A stretch of 64,000 nucleotides of DNA from UBA9300 sp964577305. GTDB taxonomy: Bacteria; Bacteroidota; Bacteroidia; Bacteroidales; VadinHA17. The stretch spans positions 1-64,000 of the forward strand of contig CAZNYS010000004.1 of NCBI GenBank assembly GCA_964577305.1. The letters run 5' to 3'. The notes under the pieces were generated by a model that saw nothing but the letters and a program-made list of their open reading frames with translations, was not told the origin of the DNA and searched no databases. Made by a program: the position numbers and the translations under genes. Numbering within the stretch: position 1 is the stretch's first letter; each line of letters opens with the position of its first letter. This document shows positions 52,698 to 60,305 of this stretch, piece after piece.

Positions 52698-54083
52698 TTA
52701 TTTTCTGAATTTCCTGACAAATTCTTCAACCTCTTTAACACCTCCCTGGTAAACGAGGTATCCGTTATAGGGTTCTCTTTCTGTTATTTCGTCATTAACA
52801 GGCCTCAGCATTATTTCTTTTACTTTCGCAGGATCATCAGTCTGGCCCAGGGCCCAGCCCAGTTTAACCCATGCAACCTCGGGCAGCATATTACCAAGGG
52901 GCACTACACCCTTGGCCATCATATCACGGCCGGTTTCATAAACCATCATATGAACATAGCCCCAGATAGTCTGCAGCGTCATAAAAACTGACACTCCCTT
53001 TTCTTTTGCTCTCTGCAGCGCAGGATATAGTTCCCTGTTGACATGGCCCAGCCCTGTTCCAACTATAATAATTCCTTTATAACCCATATCAATCAGGCTG
53101 TCAAATATTTCAGGCTGCATATGCGGGTAGTAATAAAGCATGGTAACCTGCTCACTGAAGTATGGCATGATTTTTACCTTCTTGTCCTTACGACGGGGAT
53201 TATATTCTTTCTTGATATGTTTAATCCCTTCTTTCGTGACTGTTGCCACAGGCGTATCTCCTATTGTCCTGAAGGTCGACCGGTAAGAGCTGTGCATTTT
53301 CCTGACCCTGGTTCCCCTGTGCAGGAAGCCATAATCGTCGGAAGTAGGGCCGAACATGCAAACCAGTACTTCTGCAATATCACCATGACCCGCAGCGTAT
53401 GATGCATGAATAAGGTTAAGGGCGGCGTCGGATGAAGGGCGGTCGGATGATCGCTGTGAACCGACCAGGATCACTGGTATGGGAAGGTTCTGAACCATAA
53501 ATGACAGTGCTGCTGCTGTATGATGCAGGGTGTCAGTACCATGACCGATTATTATCCCGTCAGCACCATTCTCAATCTCCTTGCCAATGGCCTTGGCCAG
53601 GGTAATATATTGTTCAGGACCCATATTCTCGCTGAAAACAGCAAATAGTTTTTCAGTATTTATATTACATATATCGGCCAGTTCAGGTACAGCCCCGTAA
53701 AGTTCCCCGGGTGAGAAAGCCGGTATAACGGCTCCCGTACGGTAGTCCAGTCGTGATGCTATGGTACCTCCCGTGCCAAATAGTTTGACAGTGGGTTTAT
53801 CATCAGAATACGGAAATTCTTTTTCTGGTATCTTGTAATTGGCTTTCTTGTAGCCTGTTTCTTTCATTGATGTTATAGTGCTGATATTGATACCAATATT
53901 ATAGCCGGTTTCAATTTTCAGCACCAGGTGCATATCATCATCATTTTCTGATCTTGGCAATACAGTACCCCTGAATACTCCCCTGGTGGTTTCAATATAA
54001 GCCTGTCCCCATACCCTCACATTGTATTTTTTGAGAGTATTGAGTGCTTTACCCCTGTATCCCTGGAATATTTGATCAGTCAT
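52698..54083 (-). CDS. gatD: Glu-tRNA(Gln) amidotransferase subunit D (archaeal type)
   Basis: This 461-residue glutaminase/asparaginase-like subunit releases ammonia that GatE uses to convert Glu-tRNA(Gln) to Gln-tRNA(Gln). An N-terminal beta domain (about 1-92, GYRGKALNTLKKYNVRVWG) is specific to GatD and absent from plain asparaginases. The asparaginase fold follows: GTGGTIAS (T104, T107), HGTDTLHHTAAAL (T183, D184) and GSQRSSDRPSSDAALN (208-223), the last strongly GatD-like. ATG 54083 overlaps the gatE end by 8 nt. The GatDE system is regarded as archaeal, so its presence in a bacterial gene environment is notable. All active-site motifs are intact. Confidence 0.93.
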   Translation of the reverse strand: MTDQIFQGYRGKALNTLKKYNVRVWGQAYIETTRGVFRGTVLPRSENDDDMHLVLKIETGYNIGINISTITSMKETGYKKANYKIPEKEFPYSDDKPTVKLFGTGGTIASRLDYRTGAVIPAFSPGELYGAVPELADICNINTEKLFAVFSENMGPEQYITLAKAIGKEIENGADGIIIGHGTDTLHHTAAALSFMVQNLPIPVILVGSQRSSDRPSSDAALNLIHASYAAGHGDIAEVLVCMFGPTSDDYGFLHRGTRVRKMHSSYRSTFRTIGDTPVATVTKEGIKHIKKEYNPRRKDKKVKIMPYFSEQVTMLYYYPHMQPEIFDSLIDMGYKGIIIVGTGLGHVNRELYPALQRAKEKGVSVFMTLQTIWGYVHMMVYETGRDMMAKGVVPLGNMLPEVAWVKLGWALGQTDDPAKVKEIMLRPVNDEITEREPYNGYLVYQGGVKEVEEFVRKFRK

Positions 54084-56058
54084 CTGTCATGATTCTTTGT
54101 TCGAGTTTTATTCTCAGTTCACTTAACCTTATATTGCCTGTTGCCTGGCTTCTAACCTGGCCCATAATCCAGTTAACCGCACAACCAGGATCATCCGATT
54201 TACGTTCTTCATTAAATTTTTCGTACAGGAAAACAGCAGGAGCAAGAATGTCATTTATTCCTTTCTTTTTGTAATTCAATATTGTGAGTATGGATTCATA
54301 TCTCATTTTGGGATGTTGGTACAGAACCTTAATCATCGGGCCTGCTATTTCAACCTGCAGACATTGTGAATTTATAAAACCAAAAAGCTTATAAATTATA
54401 TCATAATTAAAGTTCTTGTGTGGTTTCATGGTCCCTTCAATATTTTTAAACCTATGACCAAGGAAAATCCCTATAGACCTGGCGTCAAAACCAAAATCAT
54501 TTGAGATTGAGACTATCAGGGGGTACAGGTTTTTACTCAGGATATACTTGTATGTATCTTCCGGTATTCCCCATTTTTTCATCTGCTTAATCCTGCCTGA
54601 AACATAATCCGGCAATTTTGCTCTTATTTCTTCAATCTGTTCATCGCGCAGAGGAATAGGGGCAGAGTCGGTATCGGGATACATCCTGTTCTTACCCGGA
54701 AGCACTCTCTCAAACATTGTTGTACCATCCGGGAATGATTTTCTGGTTTCGTTTGGTACACCTGTAAAAGCAATCTGTATTCTTTCCTCCACCGTTTCAA
54801 GTGCTGTGGGTATATCTTCGGGAGGTCCCCACAGGATTATCAGGGCATCCTCATCTGTAGCTCCAAGGAAATCTGCTATCCTCTTCCATTTATCCCTTGA
54901 CAGTAAAGGTTCCAGCTCTTCTGAATGGGTCATATTGGGTTTTTCGATGCATGCGATAACCTTCAACCTGTCACTTATCTCATCGGCAAATATTCTCCCT
55001 GGCTGAGTGAAGTGTGACAGTATTGCATTGCAGTCTGGAAGCCTGAGAGAAAAGACCTGCATATTATTATTAAAAGCTTTCTTAACAGGTTCTGACAGTA
55101 AAGATGTATCACTGCCAGATATTTCCCTGTATACGATTTTCCATCTTGAAGGATCATTCACTCTGTCATTGAGAATATCCCTGATATGAAGAAGTGCATA
55201 TTGCCGGAATGCTTCATTATGTGACAGTTCAGGTATCCAGTTATTATGTGCCACACCTTTAACCTCAACCCTGCTTCCCCCCTCGCAGCTTACATTTACG
55301 TCTTCCCTTCCTGAACCTATACCCGTACGAACCTTTCCGGTACTCCTGTTCAGGTACCTGATATATTCTGCTGCTTCAGCCAGTTCCCATGGTGTGAACA
55401 TGTCGGGGTAGGTAACCGTTTCAATCAGTGGCATGCCCAGACGGTCTGTTTTGAATATTCGGGTATGACCGATATCTGATATTTCACGGCATGAATCTTC
55501 TTCGATACTTAGCTGCATTATCCTGACTTTCTTATTGGTCAGTTCAATTTCACCTTCTACACCCAGTATGGCTGATCTCTGGAAACCCGTTGGTATGCTG
55601 CCATCAAGATATTGTTTGCGTATAATGTGAACTTCACCTACAATGTTGAGCTTACATAATAATGATATTTCAAGTGCTATATCAAGTGCTTTCCTGTCAA
55701 TAGGAAAAGGAGGAGTATCATCAACTTCATAGGTGCAGGCGTTATCATTATGGATACGATAGATTATCTCTTTGCGTGTCTTAAATTCCATAAGAGCAGT
55801 TCCGTCGTATTCACCAAGCTCACTAAGGGTAGGACGCATATGGCGTATGACTTCGGCATCATAATCGTTATTATCATGGTAGATCCCTGCCGGGCAGCGA
55901 CAAAAAAGCTTACTTTCAGTGTCCAGCTGCTGATGAACCTCAAGTCCGGATTTAAATCCTATCCTGAGGTAATCCTTCTCAGATGCATCATGCAGACTAA
56001 CATAACCGATCAGCTTAAGGGTCGATTCATAGTTCCTTTTTGGACTAAACCTTTTCAT
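54076..56058 (-). CDS. gatE: Glu-tRNA(Gln) amidotransferase subunit E (archaeal type)
   Basis: The 660-residue subunit is the kinase/transamidase and tRNA-binding partner of GatD. The GatB-like cradle has GFKSGLEVHQQLDT (38-47), the zinc-region Cys pair LFCRCP, IPTGFQRSAILG and GIGSGREDVNVS. A GAD domain insertion (about 275-440), present in GatE and bacterial AspRS but not in GatB, identifies it as GatE. A C-terminal YqeY/tail domain (VNWIMGQVRSQATGNI) follows. There are about 30 extra N-terminal residues (MKRFSPKRNYESTLKLIGYV...) compared with archaeal starts, with no internal ATG to replace them. It overlaps gatD by 8 nt. The upstream 242 nt show no perfect -7 box. Confidence 0.93.
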   Translation of the reverse strand: MKRFSPKRNYESTLKLIGYVSLHDASEKDYLRIGFKSGLEVHQQLDTESKLFCRCPAGIYHDNNDYDAEVIRHMRPTLSELGEYDGTALMEFKTRKEIIYRIHNDNACTYEVDDTPPFPIDRKALDIALEISLLCKLNIVGEVHIIRKQYLDGSIPTGFQRSAILGVEGEIELTNKKVRIMQLSIEEDSCREISDIGHTRIFKTDRLGMPLIETVTYPDMFTPWELAEAAEYIRYLNRSTGKVRTGIGSGREDVNVSCEGGSRVEVKGVAHNNWIPELSHNEAFRQYALLHIRDILNDRVNDPSRWKIVYREISGSDTSLLSEPVKKAFNNNMQVFSLRLPDCNAILSHFTQPGRIFADEISDRLKVIACIEKPNMTHSEELEPLLSRDKWKRIADFLGATDEDALIILWGPPEDIPTALETVEERIQIAFTGVPNETRKSFPDGTTMFERVLPGKNRMYPDTDSAPIPLRDEQIEEIRAKLPDYVSGRIKQMKKWGIPEDTYKYILSKNLYPLIVSISNDFGFDARSIGIFLGHRFKNIEGTMKPHKNFNYDIIYKLFGFINSQCLQVEIAGPMIKVLYQHPKMRYESILTILNYKKKGINDILAPAVFLYEKFNEERKSDDPGCAVNWIMGQVRSQATGNIRLSELRIKLEQRIMTDD

Positions 56059-56300
56059 TCTTCGATCAATAATATGGCCAATTTATGGAAGAATGCGGAG
56101 ATATCAAATTCCTGTCTTTTTAAGGAAGAACAGGTGATTTAATAAATTAAATAATATTTCCCGGTATTTGTTAATTTATCTCAAATTGGGCTTTTGCTTA
56201 TATAAAATCTTAAACAGAAAAGCAGAAATAGAAAATTGACAGAAATTTAATTTTTTTGTCCGGTAATGAATGGCATCCCTCTTTATTCTATCTGAATGAA

Positions 56301-57545
56301 TCAATCGAACTTAATGGCTTTAACCGGACTAATGGCAGCAACAAGCCTTGAAGGTATAAGGAGCATGATCAGGATAATAGATATTGTGCCAAGGTTAAGA
56401 AATATAAAATGAAGAATATGAAAATTAATCGGAACAGTAGTCAGGTAGTATGATGATGGATCAAGGCTTATAAGCTCGAATCTTTTCTGTATGGCGGCCA
56501 GTCCATAGCCGATAATATTACCCCAGAGAAGTCCTGCTGCTATTATATACGCTGCCTGGTTGAGGAAGATTTTCTGGATAAGCTTATTATCAGAACCAAG
56601 TGCTTTAAGTATACCTATCATATTGGTTTTCTCAAGTATCAGTATCAGCAGGCCTGATATCATTGTAAACGCTGCAACAAGGAGCATAAGAACTACAATA
56701 ACAATTACATTGGTGTCCTGGAAATTTAGCCAGTCAAGGATCTGCGGATATTTTATCTTTAAATTGGTGACCTTTAATTTTTCATGGTCCTCAAGGAATT
56801 TGTAACCTATAGCATCCCTGACAATAAAGGTCATCAGGTCAATATGATTAAAATTGTCAATGAAAATCTCGAAGCCACTTACCTGGTCCTCCTTCCAACC
56901 ATTTAACCTTTGTATATGCCCGATATCTCCGAAAATATATATTTTGTCCATAGCCTCGACGCTTGTTTCGTATATGCCTTCAACAGTGAATTTTCTCATT
57001 CGCGGAGGGTCCTGGACAAAGTACATGGCAAAATCATCACCAAGGCCAAGATTTAACAGATCAGATATGGATCTTGAAATTATTACACCATTTGAAATGG
57101 TGCTGTCGTTCAGGCTGAGAACAGAACCTTCCACCAGGTTCTTCCTGAAAAAGCTCCAGTCATAGTCGGTGCTTACACCTTTAAGAACGACACCCTGAAT
57201 GTTTTCTTCTGTTTTTATGATACCTGCTTTCGTGGCAAAAACATGTATGTTTACAAATCCCCTGTATTTATCAAGCTTCGATGTAAATTCCTGCCTGGAT
57301 GAGATGGGAGCCGTTTCAAAAGAGTAGTTGGAATCGAAGTTCAGTACCTGTATATGACCGCTGAAGCCAGCAATCTTATTCCTTATTTCCTGTTTAAACC
57401 CTGTAAGTATGGCAAAGGCAAGTATCATTACCGATATACTGAGAGCTATCCCTGCAATGACTATCCTGTTAATCGGCCTTGAAAAGGTCAACCCCTTCCT
57501 TCTTTCACTTATCAGTCGTTTTGATATGAATAAGGCGGTTTTCAA
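56301..57545 (-). CDS. ABC transporter permease, LolC/LolE (FtsX-like) type
   Basis: The 414-residue protein has an N-terminal membrane helix (about 28-50), a large periplasmic MacB-like domain (about 55-260) and three C-terminal helices (about 275-300, 325-350 and 380-405) of the FtsX fold. Its layout and the start AKRLISERRK-like (ISKRLISERRKGLTFSRPI) resemble LolC/LolE lipoprotein-releasing permeases. No ATP-binding partner is adjacent, so the ATPase must be elsewhere. Lipoprotein sorting is the likeliest role, but other MacB-type exporters are possible. Confidence 0.82.
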   Translation of the reverse strand: MKTALFISKRLISERRKGLTFSRPINRIVIAGIALSISVMILAFAILTGFKQEIRNKIAGFSGHIQVLNFDSNYSFETAPISSRQEFTSKLDKYRGFVNIHVFATKAGIIKTEENIQGVVLKGVSTDYDWSFFRKNLVEGSVLSLNDSTISNGVIISRSISDLLNLGLGDDFAMYFVQDPPRMRKFTVEGIYETSVEAMDKIYIFGDIGHIQRLNGWKEDQVSGFEIFIDNFNHIDLMTFIVRDAIGYKFLEDHEKLKVTNLKIKYPQILDWLNFQDTNVIVIVVLMLLVAAFTMISGLLILILEKTNMIGILKALGSDNKLIQKIFLNQAAYIIAAGLLWGNIIGYGLAAIQKRFELISLDPSSYYLTTVPINFHILHFIFLNLGTISIILIMLLIPSRLVAAISPVKAIKFD

Positions 57546-57562
57546 TTATCCTGATTTGCTTT

Positions 57563-57570
57563 CAAAATTA
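57563..57570 (-). promoter_or_regulatory. -7 box of the LolC/E-like gene
   Basis: TAATTTTG on the minus strand matches TAnnTTTG, 17 nt before the ATG at 57545. Confidence 0.5.
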
Positions 57571-57652
57571 GTAATTAATAAATAAGTTTATCAGAATTCA
57601 GATCCATTGATCCTGTGACAAAGAAAATATAACTTTAAGCAAAAATAAGATT

Positions 57653-58819
57653 ATGAAATATTACATGTTGTTACTTGCTTTATTATTCGCGTTACAGGCC
57701 CGAAATACATGCTGTGATAATGTTGTTCCGGGTGCATGGCAGTTTAATGAATATAATCATCTTATTGAAGGGAAGAGGATTGGTTTCATAGGAAACCATA
57801 CAAGCATGGTTGGCAATGTTCACCTTGTCGATACACTGTTGTCGAGGGGTGCGGATATTATAAAAATCTTCGGACCCGAACATGGTTTCTGGGGTATTGG
57901 TAATGCGGGTTCAATGATACTGGATGAAAAGCATCCTGTACATAAGATTGAAATTATCAGTCTATACGGACAAAAGAAAAAGCCATTACCCCCAGATATG
58001 GAAGGTATTGAAATAATGATATTTGACGTTCAGGATGTAGGAGCACGGTTCTATACGTATATCTCAACATTACAATACGTAATGGAAGCGTGTGCGGAGA
58101 GTGACATAGACCTTATCGTACTGGATCGTCCCAACCCAAATGGTTTCTATGTTGATGGGCCTGTTCTTGATACTGCTTATAAATCTTTTGTGGGGCTTAC
58201 GCCCATACCGCTTGTTCATGGCATGACAATTGGTGAATATGCCCTTATGCTTAATGGAGAAGGCTGGCTGAAAGATGGTATGAAATGTGGGTTGCACGTT
58301 GTTAAATGCGGTAATTATACCCACGATAAATATTATGACCTGCCCGTTAAGCCATCGCCTAACCTTCCTGACATGAACTCAATTTATCTCTATCCCAGCA
58401 CATGCCTGTTTGAAGGCACAGTCCTGAGCTGTGGCCGTGGAACCGATACACCATTCCAGTTGTTTGGCCACCCGGATATGCCGGATACCGGCTTCAGCTT
58501 TACACCCCGGCCAAACGAGGGCTCGTCAGATCCTCGTTTCAATGGAGTTGAATGTTATGGTGTCGACCTGAGAAATGCGATGGAAGATGGACTGGTACCT
58601 GTTCCATACCTGCAGTTACACTGGCTGATAGATGCTTATAATTATTTTCCTGATAAGGAGAACTTTTTCACCTCCTATATTACATTGCTCACAGGGAGTG
58701 AAAACCTGAAAGAACAGATTGTCTCGGGAATGTCAGAAGATGAGATAAGAGAAACATGGAAGGAGGATCTTTCTGAATTCATGAAGATGAGGGAGAAGTA
58801 CCTGTTATATGATGATTAA
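57653..58819 (+). CDS. DUF1343 exo-beta-N-acetylmuramidase (NamZ-like)
   Basis: The 388-residue exported protein has a signal peptide (about 1-20) and belongs to the DUF1343/GH171 family. Characterised members (NamZ) remove MurNAc from the non-reducing end of peptidoglycan fragments. Typical segments are GKRIGFIGNHTSMVG, IFGPEHGFWG, IEIMIFDVQDVGARFYTYISTL, VLDRPNPNGFYVDGP, HGMTIGEYALMLN, LPVKPSPNLPDM and CLFEGTVLSCGRGTDTPFQLFG. It may serve MurNAc recycling or scavenging. Nearby genes are not obviously related. Confidence 0.87.
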   Translation: MKYYMLLLALLFALQARNTCCDNVVPGAWQFNEYNHLIEGKRIGFIGNHTSMVGNVHLVDTLLSRGADIIKIFGPEHGFWGIGNAGSMILDEKHPVHKIEIISLYGQKKKPLPPDMEGIEIMIFDVQDVGARFYTYISTLQYVMEACAESDIDLIVLDRPNPNGFYVDGPVLDTAYKSFVGLTPIPLVHGMTIGEYALMLNGEGWLKDGMKCGLHVVKCGNYTHDKYYDLPVKPSPNLPDMNSIYLYPSTCLFEGTVLSCGRGTDTPFQLFGHPDMPDTGFSFTPRPNEGSSDPRFNGVECYGVDLRNAMEDGLVPVPYLQLHWLIDAYNYFPDKENFFTSYITLLTGSENLKEQIVSGMSEDEIRETWKEDLSEFMKMREKYLLYDD

Positions 58820-58822
58820 GAT

Positions 58823-58848
58823 AAAAGACAAAAGTAAAAAGACAAAAG
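58823..58848. repeat. Two direct copies of AAAAGACAAAAG
   Basis: AAAAGACAAAAG occurs at 58823-58834 and again at 58837-58848, just after the NamZ stop. A similar AAAGACAAAAGT lies at 100-111, before the radical SAM gene. The function is unknown. Confidence 0.45.
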
Positions 58849-58980
58849 GAACAGGCCTGGAGGGCCTGAATAACAATAGCCCCGGACTAAGTCCCTGACC
58901 GACTGAGAAGAAGCGTCAGGGTTACACCCGGGGATGTAGATAATAATACCGCCCCAAACCCCACCGCAGCCGGGTGGATA
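58849..58980. repeat. GC-rich structured intergenic element
   Basis: No gene lies between 58820 and 59085. This stretch holds a series of hairpins. AGGCC/GGCCT covers 58853-58867. A nested pair has an outer CCCCGG/CCGGGG stem (58880-58885 with 58928-58933) and an inner CCCTGAC/GTCAGGG stem (58893-58899 with 58915-58921). A final stem is CCACC/GGTGG (58961-58965 with 58973-58977). It is richer in G and C than its surroundings. It looks like a dispersed repeat or small-RNA-like element. Its core sequence recurs at 52193-52210. Confidence 0.5.
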
Positions 58981-59033
58981 TAAATATCTAAGGTCTTGAA
59001 TTTTTTAAGCGTATGTAATTAATGTAAAAAATA

Positions 59034-59065
59034 TTTGGAAATATGTACAGTATACATTACATTTG
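59034..59065 (+). promoter_or_regulatory. Promoter and probable operator of the XRE-membrane pair
   Basis: TTTG at 59034-59037, a 20-nt spacer and TACATTTG at 59058-59065 form the best Bacteroidota promoter in the window. The spacer contains the inverted repeat ATGTA-N5-TACAT (59042-59056), well placed for an autoregulating XRE repressor. Further ATGTAA words lie at 59013-59025. The leader to the ATG at 59086 is about 15 nt. Confidence 0.7.
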
Positions 59066-59085
59066 GTAAAAACTAATTAACAAAG

Positions 59086-59295
59086 ATGAAACTGGGAAAT
59101 AATTTAAGGCGTTGTCGTTTTGACCGAAATGAAATGTCCCAGGAAGACCTAGCGAAAGAAATAGGTGTAACGAGGCAGACTATACATTCAATTGAAAAGG
59201 GGAAATTTGTTCCATCCGCCTTACTTGCATTCAAACTGGCCAGATTCTTCAATAAACCTGTTGAAGAAGTATTTTATATTATAGACGAAGAATAG
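59086..59295 (+). CDS. XRE-family helix-turn-helix regulator
   Basis: The 69-residue protein is a single Cro/CI-type HTH: MSQEDLAKEIGVTRQTIHSIEKGKFVPSALLAFKLARFF. The pattern is that of short YozG-like regulators that are usually encoded beside a small membrane protein. It lies 34 nt upstream of an eight-helix membrane protein gene, and its promoter contains a fitting inverted repeat. Autoregulation is an inference. Confidence 0.9.
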   Translation: MKLGNNLRRCRFDRNEMSQEDLAKEIGVTRQTIHSIEKGKFVPSALLAFKLARFFNKPVEEVFYIIDEE

Positions 59296-59329
59296 AAGTT
59301 AACCATATGTAAATAACAGCAGTAAGGGT

Positions 59330-60220
59330 ATGAAAGCAAAAATAAAAATAAACACACTGGCCTTAATGCTCTGCAGTATTATATCCTTTGCCAGCCTTAT
59401 CTATATACTTTACCAGGTTAATACCAACCTGGTTGTTGCTATTAATATTTTTCACACAAAGTTTGAAACAATCCATTACCTTGTAGGCTTTGGTCACCTG
59501 TTTGTCCTGTTGTTTCACATATACGCTATTGTATATATCTTCTTGCATATCAGACATTTCGCTTCACTTAAGCTGTTCAAAATAATTTTATTAATCCTGG
59601 GTGTGATTTCTCTTTTTTCTATCGGGGTTGAAAAGGTGATGATAGATGAAATAGCAAGGGAATACAGGCACGGACTGGGTATAAATGAATTATATATCCT
59701 TAAGCTTGCATACATCATCAATATTGTTTTCAGTCTTCTTTTGTTTGTTTTTCTGTTAAGAACAGTCAAACTGATAGATCTGGAAAATGCAGAGACTGTT
59801 CCTGTGGATGAAAATCTATTTATTATCGGGCAGAGCCTTGGGATTATTTCAGGTATTACCGGATTATGGTTTACTCTTCATATGATCAAATTTGTCGGCG
59901 CAGAGATTATGATGGATAAGTTATGGGTTTTTATACCATTCTATATATTGTTTCTTATTCCCTATATACTTGCCATACTTTACTGGTTGTCGATAAAAAG
60001 GAAACAGTGCATCCATGACTGGTACGATGAAAAACAGGTACAGGATATGTTAAAATCCTCCCTGGTGACATTGGTGTTATCAGTTCCCGGTCTGGCATTT
60101 TTATTGATGTTCCGGGTACCCCATGCTATTTTCTCATTAATTTACTACGTATTCCTGGTATTGTTTCTCTTCTCAGCAAGCACCCTTTATTTTTTCAAGT
60201 TAAAAGATATTATGAAGTAG
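59330..60220 (+). CDS. Eight-helix membrane protein paired with XRE regulator
   Basis: I cannot name a family with confidence. The 296-residue protein has about eight hydrophobic helices: about 9-28, 47-72, 79-98, 124-146, 166-186, 196-217, 243-262 and 266-290. There are two apparent halves, each with four helices, so it could be a duplication of a four-helix DUF2975-like unit, which is often encoded next to such XRE genes. Loops are short and charged (EKVMIDEIAREYRHG; RKQCIHDWYDEKQ). The TAG stop lies inside the perfect palindrome at 60215-60246. Confidence 0.7.
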   Translation: MKAKIKINTLALMLCSIISFASLIYILYQVNTNLVVAINIFHTKFETIHYLVGFGHLFVLLFHIYAIVYIFLHIRHFASLKLFKIILLILGVISLFSIGVEKVMIDEIAREYRHGLGINELYILKLAYIINIVFSLLLFVFLLRTVKLIDLENAETVPVDENLFIIGQSLGIISGITGLWFTLHMIKFVGAEIMMDKLWVFIPFYILFLIPYILAILYWLSIKRKQCIHDWYDEKQVQDMLKSSLVTLVLSVPGLAFLLMFRVPHAIFSLIYYVFLVLFLFSASTLYFFKLKDIMK

Positions 60221-60246
60221 AGACGCAAAATTTTGCGTCTCTACTT
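60215..60246. repeat. Perfect 32-nt palindrome, GTAGA family copy E
   Basis: AAGTAGAGACGCAAAA (60215-60230) is followed directly by its exact reverse complement (60231-60246). The TAG stop of the upstream gene is bases 60218-60220 of it. No mismatches and no loop suggest a recent copy. It could fold into a hairpin in RNA and act as a 3' end structure for both converging genes. Confidence 0.92.
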
Positions 60247-60254
60247 TAATCGAC

Positions 60255-60296
60255 ATTCGTTAATTGATATTCGTTAATTGCTATTTATTAATTGAT
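60255..60296. repeat. Three tandem 14-bp repeats
   Basis: ATTCGTTAATTGAT, ATTCGTTAATTGCT and ATTTATTAATTGAT follow head to tail, then a partial unit. They lie between the converging membrane-protein and aminotransferase genes, next to palindrome E. Confidence 0.7.
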
Positions 60297-60305
60297 ATTG
60301 GATAT

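Noticed and set aside
60215..60296. Short CRISPR array
   Set aside because: The units are adjacent 14-bp tandem repeats and a single palindrome, with no spacers and no cas genes.
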